From Euperipatoides rowelli (lineage: Eukaryota > Onychophora > Udeonychophora > Euonychophora > Peripatopsidae), in the NCBI GenBank assembly GCA_003024985.2, contig PXIH01S0000831.1: 11,466 bases of DNA, one strand, 5' to 3'. The translations under genes were made by a program, and so were the position numbers. Below the pieces are notes generated by a model. That model was given only the letters and a program-made list of their open reading frames with translations. It ran no database searches and had not been told where the DNA came from. This document shows, one piece after another, positions 1 through 9,075 of this stretch. Position 1 is the stretch's first letter; every line of letters starts with the position of its first letter.

Positions 1-352
1 TAAACCTTACCCAAATAAATATTTAAAGAATGTGCACTCTAATCCAAATAAGTGAATCAATAGACCTGACCTCAACCCATATCCAAATAAGTATTAAAAA
101 ATGTGCACTCTAACCCAAATAAGCGAATCTATAAGCCTTCCCAAACCCTTACCCAAATAAGTGAATCCATAAACATGAAGACCCTTATCCAAATAAGTAT
201 CAAGGAATGTTCACTCTAATTCAAATAAGTGAATTCATAAACCTGACAACCCTTATCCAAATAAGCATTCAAAGAATGCATTCTAGTCCAAATAAATGAA
301 ACCAAAAACTTCCCCCATACTTTACCCAAATAAGTTTTCAAAGATTGTTCAC
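1..352. repeat. Higher-order block H, copy 1
   Basis: This stretch shares a run of private variants with 2440-2930 and 4781-5335. In order they are a TATTTAAAGAATGTGCACTC unit (AAATAAAT at 13), GACCTGACCTCAACCCATAT, a unit with GAATTCATAAACCTGAC (231) and the AAGTTTTCAAAGATTGTTC variant (GTTTTC at 334). Relative to copy 3 it lacks about 142 bp, two dimers. The missing part lies between two CAACCCATATCCAAATAA words that sit 142 bp apart in copy 3 (about 4914 and 5056), as expected for an in-register deletion by unequal exchange. The block is cut by the window start, so its left limit is unknown. Confidence 0.75.
265..279. repeat. B-half inverted repeat, GC-paired variant (example)
   Basis: The start of the B half is an inverted repeat around a three-base centre: GCATTC, AAA, GAATGC. 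The six-base arms are perfect here and at 2113-2127, 2590-2604, 2836-2850 and 4530-4544; 1422-1436 has the same arms around CAA. The commoner form, GTATTC AAA GAATGT, has only four Watson-Crick pairs and then two G/T positions. An ACATTC AAA GAATGT form near 1489-1503 is fully paired again. A hairpin is possible on either strand, but no function is shown. Confidence 0.6.
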
Positions 353-589
353 TCTAATCCAAATAAGTAAATCCATAAACCTGCCCCAATTCTTATCCAA
401 ATAAGTATGGTATTCAAATAATGCTCACTTTAATCCAAATAAGTGAATCCAAAAACCTTCCCCAAACGCTTTCCCAAATAAGTATTCAAAGAATATTCAC
501 TCTAATCCAAATAAGTGAATCCACAAACCTTTTCCCAACCCTTACCCAAACAAGTATTCAAAGAATGTGCACTCTAATCCAAATAAGTG

Positions 590-850
590 AATCCATTAAA
601 CCTTTCCACAACCCTTACCCATATACGTGGACCCAAACCTGACCACGACCCTTATCTAAATAAGTATTTGAAGAATGTTCACTCTAATCGAAATCAGTGA
701 ATCCATAAACCTGCCCCAAACCTTATCCCAATTAAGTAAATCAATAAATCTGCCCCCACCTTATATAAGTAAGCATTCAAAGAATGTTCACTCTAATCCA
801 AATAAATGAATTTACCTTCCCCAACACTTACCAAAATAAGTATTAAAAGA
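590..850. repeat. Higher-order block K, copy 1
   Basis: This segment is marked by the rare word GACCTGACCACGACCCTTAT without an ordinary B half before it (GACCACGACC at 641). The sequence then continues through CCCCAAACCTTATCC, a short AAGTAAATC unit and CACCTTATATAAGTAAGC. The same order of variants recurs at 2930-3180 with an offset of exactly 2340 bp at the anchor (641 and 2981). A partial version starts near 3486, where the word reads GATCACGACCC. The CpG in CCACGACC is unusual for this satellite and makes the block easy to trace. Confidence 0.75.
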
Positions 851-2439
851 ATGTGCATCCTAATCCATATAAGTGAATCCATAAACTTTCCACCAACCCT
901 TACCCAAATAAGTATTAAAAGAATGGTCCCAAATACAAATGTGAATCCATAAACCTACCCCTAACCCTTTACCAAATAAGTATTCAAAGAATATTCACTC
1001 AGATCTAAATAAATGAATCCATAAACCTGCCCCCAACCTTAAATCCAAATAAGTATTCAAAGAATGTTCACTCTAATCCAATTAAGTGAATTAACCTTAC
1101 CCAAATAAGTATTCAAAGAGTGTGCATCCTAATAAGTGAATCCATAAACCAGCCTCCAACCATTAAATCCAAATAAGTATTCAAACAATGTTCACTCTAA
1201 TTCAACTCTTATCCAAATAGCCTAAGTATTTAAAGAATGTTCACTCTAATCCAAATAAATGAATCCATTAACCTGCCCTTACCCAAATATGTATTAAAAG
1301 AATGTGCATTCTATTTCAAATAAGTGAATCTATAAACCTTACCCAAATAAGTATTAAAATAATGTTCACTCTAATAAAAAAAGTGAAGCCATAACTCTGG
1401 CCTGAACCCTTATCCAGATAAGCATTCCAAGAATGCATTCTAATCTAAATAAGTAAATCCATAAATCTGCCCCCACCTTATATAAATAACATTCAAAGAA
1501 TGTTCACTCTAATCCAAATCAATTAATTAACCTTCCCCAACTCTTACCCAAATAAGTATTCAAAGAATATTCACTCTAATCCAAATAAGTGAATCCATAA
1601 ACCTGCCCCAACCCTTAAATACAAATAAGTATTCAAATAATGTTCGCTCTAATCCAAATAAGTGAATTCATAAACCTGACAACCCTTATCCAAATAAGCA
1701 TTCAAAGAATGATTCTAATCCAAATAAGTGAATCCATAAACCTTCCCCTCAACCCTTATCCAAATAAGTATTCAAAGAATATTCACTCTAATCCAAATAA
1801 GTGAATCCATAAATGTGCACTCTAATCCAAATAAGTATGGTATTCAAATAATGTTCACTCTATTCCTAATAAGTAAATCCATAAACCTGCCACAACCCTT
1901 ACCAAATTAAGTAATAAAAGAATGTGCATTCTAATCCAAATAAGTTAATCCATAACCTTACCCAAATAAGTATTATAAGAATATTGGCTCTAATTGAAAT
2001 AAGTGAACCCATAAACCTGTGCCAACCCGTACCTAAATAAATATTCAAAGAATGTTCACTCTAATCCAAATAAGTGAATCCATAAACCTGGCCTCAACCT
2101 GTATCCAAATAAGCATTCAAAGAATGCATTCTAATCCAAATTAGTGAATCCATAAACCTACCCCTAACCCTTACCCAAATATTAAAAGAATGCACTCCAA
2201 TCCAAATAAACCTTAAAATGCATTCTAATCCAAAAAAGTGAAACCAAAAACTTCCCCCATATCTTACCCAAATTAGTTTTCAAAGATTGTTCACTTTAAT
2301 CCAAATAAAATTTCCACCAACCCTTAACCAAATATGGATTCAAAGAATGTTCACTCTAATCCAAATAAGTGAATTAACTTTCCCCAACCTTTACCCAAAT
2401 ATGTATTAAAATAGTGTGCATCCTAATAAGTGAATCCAT

Positions 2440-2930
2440 AAACCGTACCCAAATAAGTATTTAAAGAATGTTCACTCTAATCCAAATTAGTGAATCCATA
2501 AACCTAACACACAAATAAATATTTAAAGAATGTGCACTCTAATCCAAATAAGTGAATCAAAGAGCTGACCTCAACCCATATCCAAATAAGCATTCAAAGA
2601 ATGCATTCTGATCCAAATAAGTGAAACTATTTTACCTTCCCCAAACCTAACCCAAATAAATATTCAAAGAATGTTCACTCTAATCTAAATAAGTAAGGCC
2701 ATAAACCTTCCCCAACCTTTACCCAAATAAGTGAATCCATAAACCTGATGACTCTTATCCAAATAAGTATTCAAGGAATGTTCACTCTAATTCAAATAAG
2801 CGAATTCATAAACCTGACAACCCTTATCCAAATAAGCATTCAAAGAATGCTTTCTAATCCAAATAAGTGAAACCAAAAACTTCCCCCAAATAAGTTTTCA
2901 AAGATTGTTCACTCTAATCCAAATAAGTGA
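2440..2930. repeat. Higher-order block H, copy 2
   Basis: This is the second copy of the block with the TATTTAAAGAATGTGCACTC unit (AAATAAAT at 2513). It is preceded by the private word AAATTAGTGAATCCATAAAC followed by CTAACAC, which is found again 2341 bp downstream in copy 3. It includes the GAATTC unit (2802) and the GTTTTCAAAGATTGTTC variant (2894). It lacks about one dimer present in copy 3 (the unit with ATTAAAAAAATGTGCACTC near 5075). The order of variants is otherwise the same, so the block was duplicated as a unit rather than monomer by monomer. Confidence 0.78.
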
Positions 2931-3180
2931 ATCCATTAAACCTTCCCACAAACCTTACTCAAATAAGTGGGTCCAAACCTGACCACGACCCTTATCTAAA
3001 TAAGTATTAAAAGAATGTTCACTTTAATCCAAATAAGTGAATCCATAAACCTGCCCCAAACCTTATCCAAATAAGTAAATCTAAAATTCTGCCCCCCATC
3101 TTATATAAATAAGCATTCAAAGAATGTTCACTCTAATCCAAATAAATTAACCTTCCCCAACGCTTACCCAAATAAGTATT
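2930..3180. repeat. Higher-order block K, copy 2
   Basis: This copy repeats 590-850 at an offset of 2340 bp. It contains GACCACGACC at 2981, CCCCAAACCTTATCC, an AAGTAAATCT unit and CATCTTATATAAATAAGC, then an ATTAACCTTCCCCAACGCTT unit. The block follows directly on block H copy 2, whereas about 240 bp separate H and K in copy 1. I infer that H and K belonged to one multi-kilobase higher-order unit that later lost dimers. A third partial copy is at about 3486-3620. Confidence 0.73.
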
Positions 3181-3574
3181 CAAAGAATATACACTCTAAT
3201 CCAAATAAGTGAATCCATAAACCTGCTCCCAACCCTTAAATCCAAATAAGTATTTAAAGAAAGTTCACTCTAATCCAAATAAGTGACTCCATAAATGTTC
3301 ACTCTATTGCAAATATGGTATTCAAAGAATGTTCACTCTATTCTTAATAAGTGAATCCATAAACCTGCCACAACCCTTACCAAATAAGTATTAAAAGAAT
3401 CTGCATTCTAATCCAAATAGGTGAATCCATAACCTTATCCAAACAAGTATTAAAAGAATATGCACTCTAATCCAAATAAGTGAATCCATTAAACCTTCCC
3501 ACAACCCTTACCCAAATAAATGGTCCAAACCTGATCACGACCCTTATCTAAAGTATTATAAGAATGTTCACTCT

Positions 3575-3735
3575 AATCCAAATAAGTGAATCCATAAACC
3601 TGCGCCAAACCTTATCCAAATAAGTATTCAAAGAATGTTCACTCTAATCCAAATNAATCCAAATAAGTGAATCCATAAACCTGCGCCAAACCTTATCCAA
3701 ATAAGTATTCAAAGAATGTTCACTCTAATCCAAAT
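3575..3735. other. Single N flanked by identical 80-bp segments (probable assembly join)
   Basis: The only ambiguous base in the window is the N at 3655. The 80 bases before it (3575-3654) and the 80 after it (3656-3735) are identical by eye, including the rare CTGCGCCAAACC variant, and the identity stops exactly at the N. Neighbouring dimers normally differ at several positions. The simplest reading is that two contigs overlapping by 80 bp were joined with a placeholder instead of being merged. Local copy number is then overstated by about one unit, or an unknown number of units is collapsed here. A genuine recent duplication would not be expected to end precisely at an N. Confidence 0.88.
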
Positions 3736-4780
3736 AAGTGAATCCATAAAACTGTCCCAACCTTATCCAAATAAGTATTCAAAGAATTTTCACTCTAATC
3801 CAAATAAGTGAATCCATAAACCTGATCTCAACCTGAACCCTTAAGTATCAAAATAAGCATTCAAAGAATGTTCACTAATGCAATAAGTGAATCCATAAAC
3901 CTGCCCCCAACCCTTAAATCAAAATAAGTATGCAAAGAATGTTCACTCTAATCCAAATAAGTGAATTAATTAACCTTCCCCAACCCTTACCCAAATAAGT
4001 ATTAAACGTTTGTGCATCCTAATCCATATTAGTGAATCCATAAACCTGTCCCCAACCCTTAAATCTAAACAAGTATCAAAAAATATTCACTCTAATCCAA
4101 ATAAGTGAATTAACCTTACCCAAATAAGTGTTAAAAGAGAGTGCATCCTAATAAGTGAATCCATAAACCTGCCCCCCAACCTTATTAAAATAATATTCAC
4201 TCTAATCCAAATAAGTGAATCCATAAACCTGCCCCCAACCCTTAAATCCAAATAAGTATTCAAAGAATGTTCACTCTAATCCAAATAAGTGAATCCATAA
4301 ATCTACCCTAACCCTCATCCAAATATGTATTAAAAGAATGTGCATTCTAATCCAAATAAGTGAATCCATAAACCTTACCCAAATAAGTATTAAAATAATG
4401 TTCACTCTAAACAAAAAAAGTGAAGCCATAACCTGACCTCAATCCTAATCCAAATAAGCATTCAAGGAATGTTCACTCTAATACAAATAAGTGAATCTAT
4501 AAACCTGGCCTTAACCCTTATCCAGATAAGCATTCAAAGAATGCATTCTAGTCCAAATAAGTGAATCCATAAACTTTACCCAAATAAGTATTAAAAGAAT
4601 GTTCACTCACTCTAATCCAAATAAGTGAATCCACAAACATGTGAACAACCCTTACCCAAATAGCCTAAATATTAAAAGATTGTTCACTCTAATCCAAATA
4701 AGTGAATCCACAAACCTGGCCTAACTCGTATCCAAATAAGTATTCAAACAATGGATTCTAGTCCAAATAAGTGACCCCAT

Positions 4781-5335
4781 AAACCTTACCCAAATAAGTA
4801 TTAAAATAATGTTCACTCTAATCCAAATTAGTGAATCCATAAACCTAACACCCAAATAAATATTTAAAGAATGTGCACTCTAATTTAAATAAGTGAATTA
4901 ATAGACCTGACCTCAACCCATATCCAAATAAGCATTAAAAGAATGCATTCTGATCCAAATAAGTGAAAACAATAAACCTTCCCCCAAACCTAACCCAACT
5001 AAGTATTCAAAGAATGTTCACTGTAATCTAATTAAGTGAAGCCATAAACCTGCCCCAACCCATATCCAAATAACTATTAAAAAAATGTGCACTCTAATCC
5101 AAATAAGCGAATCCATAAACCTTCCCAAACCTTACCCAAATAAGTGAATCCATAAACCTGACGACCCTTGGAATGTTCGCTCTAATTCAAATAAGTGAAT
5201 TCATAAACCTGCCCCAATTCTTATACAAATAAGTACAGTATTCAGATAAGTATTCAAAGAATGCATTCTAATCCAAATAAGTGAAACCAAAAACTTCCCC
5301 AAACTTTACCCAAATAAGTTTTCAAAGATTGTTCC
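4781..5335. repeat. Higher-order block H, copy 3
   Basis: This third copy is the most complete of the three (AAATAAAT at 4854, GAATTC at 5198, GTTTTCAAAGATTGTTC at 5318). It is offset 2341 bp from copy 2 at its left part. It contains both the dimer missing from copy 2 and the two dimers missing from copy 1. It has its own losses: the unit after GACGACCCTTG (about 5161-5172) is truncated, and the TTCACT part of the unit at 5318 is lost. It lies just before the A/B to C boundary. Confidence 0.78.
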
Positions 5336-5537
5336 AAATGAGTCCATAAACCTGACCTCAACCCTTAATTAAATAAGTATTCAAAGAATACATTCTAATC
5401 CAAATAAGTGAAACCATATATCTTCCGTCAAACCATACCTAAAGAATGTTCACTCTAATCTAAATAAGTAAATCCAAAAACCTTCCCTCAACTCTTACCC
5501 AAATAAGTATTCAAAGAATGTTCACCAAATCTAATTT

Positions 5538-6937
5538 AAATAAGGGAAACAATAAACATGCTTCAACACTAATCTTAAGAAGTGAATCCATAAACATGCT
5601 TCAACCCTAATCTAAATAACTGAATCTTTAAACACGCTTTCCCTAATCTTAATAAGTGAATCTATGCTTCAACTCGAATCCAATTAATGAATCAATTAAT
5701 ATGCTCCAACCTTAATCTAAATAAGTGAATCCATAAACATACTCCAACCCTAATCCAAATCAGTGAATCCATGAACATGTTCCAACCTTAATCTAAATAA
5801 GTGCATCCATAAACATGCTCTAACCCTAATCTAAATAAATGAATCCATTATCATGCTCAAACCCTAATCTAAATAAGAGAATCCATAAACATGCTTCAAC
5901 CCTAATCTAAGTGTATCCATAAACATGCTCTAACCCTAATCTTAATAAGTGGTTTCATAAACATGTTCAACTCTAATCCAATTAATGAATCCATAAACAA
6001 GCTTCCACAAAATCTAAATAAAGGAATCCATAAACATGCTTCAACCCTAATCTTAAATAAGTGAATCCATAAACATGCTCCAACGCTAATCTTAATAAGT
6101 GAATACATAAACATGCTCCAACTCTAATCTTAATAAGTGAATGTATAAACATGCTCCAACTCTAATCTTAATCCAGAAACATGCTTCAACCCTGGTCTTA
6201 AGTGAATCCATAAACATGCCCTAACTCTATTCCAATAATGAATCCATAAACATGCTTCAACCCTAACCTAAATAAGTGAATCCATAAACATGCTTCGACC
6301 CTAAACTAAATAATTGAATCCATAAACATGCTTCAACCCTAATACAATTAATGAATCAATAAAATGCTCCAACTTTAATATAAATGAGTGAATCCATAAA
6401 CATGCTTAATACCCTAATCTTAATAAGTGGATCCATAAACATGCTCCTACTATATTTCATGTAATGAATCATTAAACAAGCTCCAACTCTAATATACATG
6501 TAAATAAGTGAATCCATAAATATGCTCCAACCCTAATATAAATAAGTGAATCCATAAACATGCTCCAACCCTAATCCAATTAATGATTAAAAAACATGAT
6601 CCAACCCTAATATAAATAAGTGAATCCATAAACGTGCCAACCCTAATCCAATTTATTCAGTAAACATGCTTTAACCCTAATCTAAATAAGTGAATCCATA
6701 AACATGATCCAATCCTAATTTAAATAAGCGAATCCATAAACATGATCCAACCCTAATCTAAATAAGTGAATGCTTAACGTGCCAACCCTAATCCAATTGA
6801 TTCAGTAAATATGCTCAAACCCTAATCCAATTAATGAATCAATAAACATACTCTAATCCTAATCTAAAACAGTGAACCATAAACATGATCCAACCCTAAT
6901 CTTAAATTAATCCATAATCATGCTTCAACCCTAATTT
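5538..6937. repeat. Zone 2: 38-bp monomeric C satellite
   Basis: From about 5538 the B half disappears. The array becomes a single 38-bp monomer with AAGTGAATCCATAAACATGC, then TCCAACCCTAATCTAAAT. A clean 38-bp spacing is also measurable for the same monomer further on (ATCC at 7931 and 7969). C matches A closely but has ACATGC where A has ACCTGC, and CCCTAATCT where A has CCCTTATCC. Many units vary: AATTAATGAATC replaces AATAAGTGAATC, and some lose AATA to give TCTTAAGTG or CTAAAGTG joins. The word CCCTAA occurs about once per monomer but never in tandem. The zone is about 1.4 kb, roughly 37 monomers by division. Confidence 0.95.
6560..6830. repeat. C-zone higher-order block M, copy 1
   Basis: This run of C monomers has private variants: CCAATTAATGATTAAAAAAC (about 6576), GTGCCAACCCTAATCCAATT followed by ATTCAG (6634-6660), and a second GATTCAG unit (6779-6805). 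Similar variants occur at about 8055-8330 (8071 and 8289-8315), offset 1495-1510 bp. The shared variants tie zone 2 to zone 4 across the mixed zone 3. Confidence 0.65.
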
Positions 6938-7880
6938 AAATAAGCCATCAATGAATGTGCATTTTAATCTAAATAAGTGAATCAATAAACCTGCCTCAAC
7001 CCTTAACCAAATAAGCAATGAATGAATGAATGTGCACTCTAATCCAAATAAGTGAATCCATAAACATGCCCCAACCCTATCTTAAGTGAATCCATAAACA
7101 TGATTCAACCCTAATCTAAATAAGTGAATTCATAAACATGCTCCAATTCTAATCTAAATCATCAATGAATGTGCTTCTAATAAAAAAGTGAATCCCTAAA
7201 CATGCCCCAAACCCTAATCCAATTAATGAATCAATAAACATGTCCAACCCTAATCTAAAATGAATCCATAAACATCAATCGTAATCCAATTAGTGAATCA
7301 ATAAACACACCCAACCCAATCTAAATAAGTGAATCCATAAACCTGATTCAACCCTAATCTAAAGTGAATCCATAAACATAATCTAATCCTAATCTAAATG
7401 AATGAATGAGCACTCTAATCCAAATAAGTGAATCCATAAACATGCCCCAACTTTATCTTAAGTGAATCCATAAACATGTGCCAACCCTAATCTAAATAAG
7501 TGAATCCATAAACCTGTGCCATTCTAATTTAAATCAATGATTGTTTCTAATCCAAATAAACATGCCCCAAATCCCTAATCAATTAATATACAATAAACAT
7601 GCTCCAACCCTAATCTAAAATAAATCCATAAACATCAACTGTAATCCAATTAATGAATCAATAAACACACCCAATCCTAATCTCAAGTCAATCTATAAAC
7701 ATGTTCCAACCCTTAATCAGATAAACCGATGTGTACTCTTAAACCAAATAAGTGAATCAATAAACATGTTCCAATCCTAATCTAAATAATGAATGTGCTT
7801 CTAATCAAATAAGTGAATTCCTAAACATGCCCCCAACTCTAATCAAATTAATGAATCACTAAACATGCTACAACCCTAAT
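6938..7880. repeat. Zone 3: mixed C and B-like higher-order repeat of about 360-376 bp
   Basis: B-like sequence returns in degenerate form (CAATGAATGTGC, then TTCTAAT or CACTCTAAT) near 6941-6970, 7011-7044, 7161-7180, 7397-7420, 7530-7552, 7721-7740 and 7786-7808. The first two flank an A-type half with CCTGCCTCAACCCTTA. Two long copies can be aligned. GCACTCTAATCC is at 7034 and 7410 (offset 376); CATGCCCCAAA is at 7201 and 7561, and ACATCAA at 7272 and 7632 (both offset 360). The 16-bp change falls in the B-like unit. A truncated third copy begins near 7726 and shares CTAAACATGCCCC at about 7822. C monomers fill the rest. Confidence 0.85.
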
Positions 7881-8054
7881 CTAAATAAGTTAACTTATAA
7901 ACATACTCCAACCCTAATCTAAATAAGTGAATCCATAAACATACTCCAGCCCTAATCTAAATAAGTGAATCCAAAAACATATTCCAACCCTAATTTAAAT
8001 AAGTGAATCCATAAACATGCTCCAACACTAATCTAAATAAGTGAATCCATAAAC

Positions 8055-8330
8055 ATGATTCAACCCTAATCCAATTAATGATTAAAAAAAACATGCTCCA
8101 ACCCTAATCTAAATTAAGTGAATCCATAAACATGTTCCAACCCTAAATTAAATAAGTGAATCAATAAACATTCTCCAACCTAATCTAAATAAGTGTAGGC
8201 CTATCCATAAACATTCTCCAATCCTAATCTAAATAAGTGAATCCTTAAACATGTTCCAACCCTAATCTAAATAAGTGAATCCATATATGTGCCAACCCTA
8301 ATCCAATTGATTCAGTAAACATGCTTCAAC
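8055..8330. repeat. C-zone higher-order block M, copy 2
   Basis: This block carries CCAATTAATGATTAAAA (8071) and GTGCCAACCCTAATCCAATT with GATTCAG (8289-8315), matching 6560-6830 at offsets of 1495-1510 bp. The units between the two anchors are C monomers whose exact correspondence I could not settle by eye. The copy limits are therefore approximate. Confidence 0.62.
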
Positions 8331-8522
8331 CCTAATCTAAATAAGTGAATCCATAATATTCTCCAACGTAATCTAAATAAGTGAATCCATAAATATGCTC
8401 CAACCCTAAACTAAATAAGTTAATCCATAAACCTGTTTCAACCCTAATCTAAATAAGTGAATCAATAAACATTCTTCAACCTAATCTATATAAGTGTATC
8501 CATAAACATTATCCAACCCTAA

Positions 8523-8985
8523 TCTAAAGTGAATTCATAAACATGTTCCTACCCTAATCTAAATAAGTGAACCCATAAACATACTCCAACCCTAATCTAA
8601 ATAAGTGAAGCCATAAACATGCTCCAACTCTAATCTAAATAGGTGAATCCATAAACATGCTACAATCCTAATCTAAAACAAATTCATAAACAGGTTTCAG
8701 CCCTAATCTAAATAAGTGAATCAATAAACATACTCCAACCCTAATCTAAATAAGTGAATCCATAAACATGCTACAATCCTAATCTAAAGTGAATTCATAA
8801 ACAGGTTCCTACTCTAATATAAATAAGTGAATCAATAAACATACTCCAACCCTAATCTAAATAAGCGAATCCATAAATATGCTACAATCCTAATCTAAAT
8901 AGGTGAATCCATAAATATGCTACAATCCTAATCTAAAATGAATTCATCAAAAAGGTTCCTACCATAATTTAAATAAGTGAATCAA
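8523..8985. repeat. Terminal higher-order repeat of 111 and 149 bp
   Basis: Three or four C monomers form a repeating group here. GCTACAATCC recurs at 8659, 8770 and 8881, exactly 111 bp apart, then again at 8919 (38 bp). The AATTCAT variant, in a unit shortened to CTAAAGTGAATTCATAAAC or similar, recurs at 8532, 8681, 8792 and 8941. Those spacings are 149, 111 and 149 bp. Each AATTCAT unit is followed by a GGTTCCTAC- or GGTTTCAGC-type end and then by a GAATCAATAAACATACTCC unit. The 149-bp form equals the 111-bp form plus one 38-bp monomer. The copies are more alike than monomers elsewhere, which suggests recent amplification near the array end. Confidence 0.85.
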
Positions 8986-9075
8986 TAAATTTGCCCACAC
9001 CCTAAGCTAAAGTAAATCAATAACCATGCCCCTACCCTAATCCAAATAAACAATCATTGAATGGGTTCAAATAAA
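8986..9075. repeat. Degenerate right edge of the satellite
   Basis: The last recognisable units are weak: CACACCCTAAGC, AAGTAAATCAATAACCATGC, CCCTAATCCAAATAAAC, then CATTGAATGGGTTCAAATAA. After about 9075 no monomer can be followed. Decay at the edge is what is expected where unequal exchange homogenises the interior but not the end of an array. The exact end is uncertain by about 20-30 bp. Confidence 0.75.

Larger units (their letters stand above)
1..5537. repeat. Zone 1: 71-bp dimeric A/B satellite array
   Basis: A tandem array of an AT-rich dimer. The A half (about 38 bp) carries AAGTGAATCC, ATAAACCTGCC and CCCTTATCC. The B half (about 33 bp) carries AAGTATTCAAAGAATG and TTCACTCTAATCC. 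Both halves start AAATAAGT and end TATCC or AATCC, so I infer that the dimer arose from one ancestral monomer. The period was measured directly: AAGTG at 3667 recurs at 3738, 71 bp on. Zone length divided by period gives roughly 75-78 dimers. Copies differ by point changes and small indels, and some lack an A or B half. The consensus contains no CpG, and the + strand of one dimer has about 19 C to 6 G. The array runs off the left edge of the window. I know of no named satellite family that matches. The repeat structure is certain; its function is unknown. Confidence 0.97.
7881..8985. repeat. Zone 4: 38-bp C satellite, second block
   Basis: The zone returns to nearly uniform 38-bp C monomers (AAGTGAATCCATAAACATGC, then CCAACCCTAATCTAAAT), the most regular stretch being about 7880-8060. 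Variants include AAACATTCTCC units (8168-8225), ACCTGTTTCAACC (about 8431) and a unit with TAGGCCTA inserted (8196-8203). Block M copy 2 lies at about 8055-8330. The last 460 bp are organised in the 111/149-bp higher-order repeat listed separately. By division there are about 29 monomers. Confidence 0.95.

Noticed and set aside
421-642. Open frame of 73 codons with a repeated TLIQISES peptide
   Set aside because: The peptide repeats every 24 residues because local satellite dimers are 72 bp here, a multiple of three. It is a by-product of the array, and the usual 71-bp and 38-bp periods break the frame.
5902-6114. Minus-strand frame of 70 codons with ACLWI repeats
   Set aside because: It lies wholly within C satellite monomers and merely translates the repeat.
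1-8985. CRISPR-like array
   Set aside because: Repeats are directly tandem with no unique spacers, units vary freely, and the flanks are eukaryotic in character with no cas genes.
5538-8985. Interstitial telomere sequence from the many CCCTAA words
   Set aside because: CCCTAA occurs once per 38-bp monomer and never as consecutive hexamers. Its frequency comes from the monomer itself.
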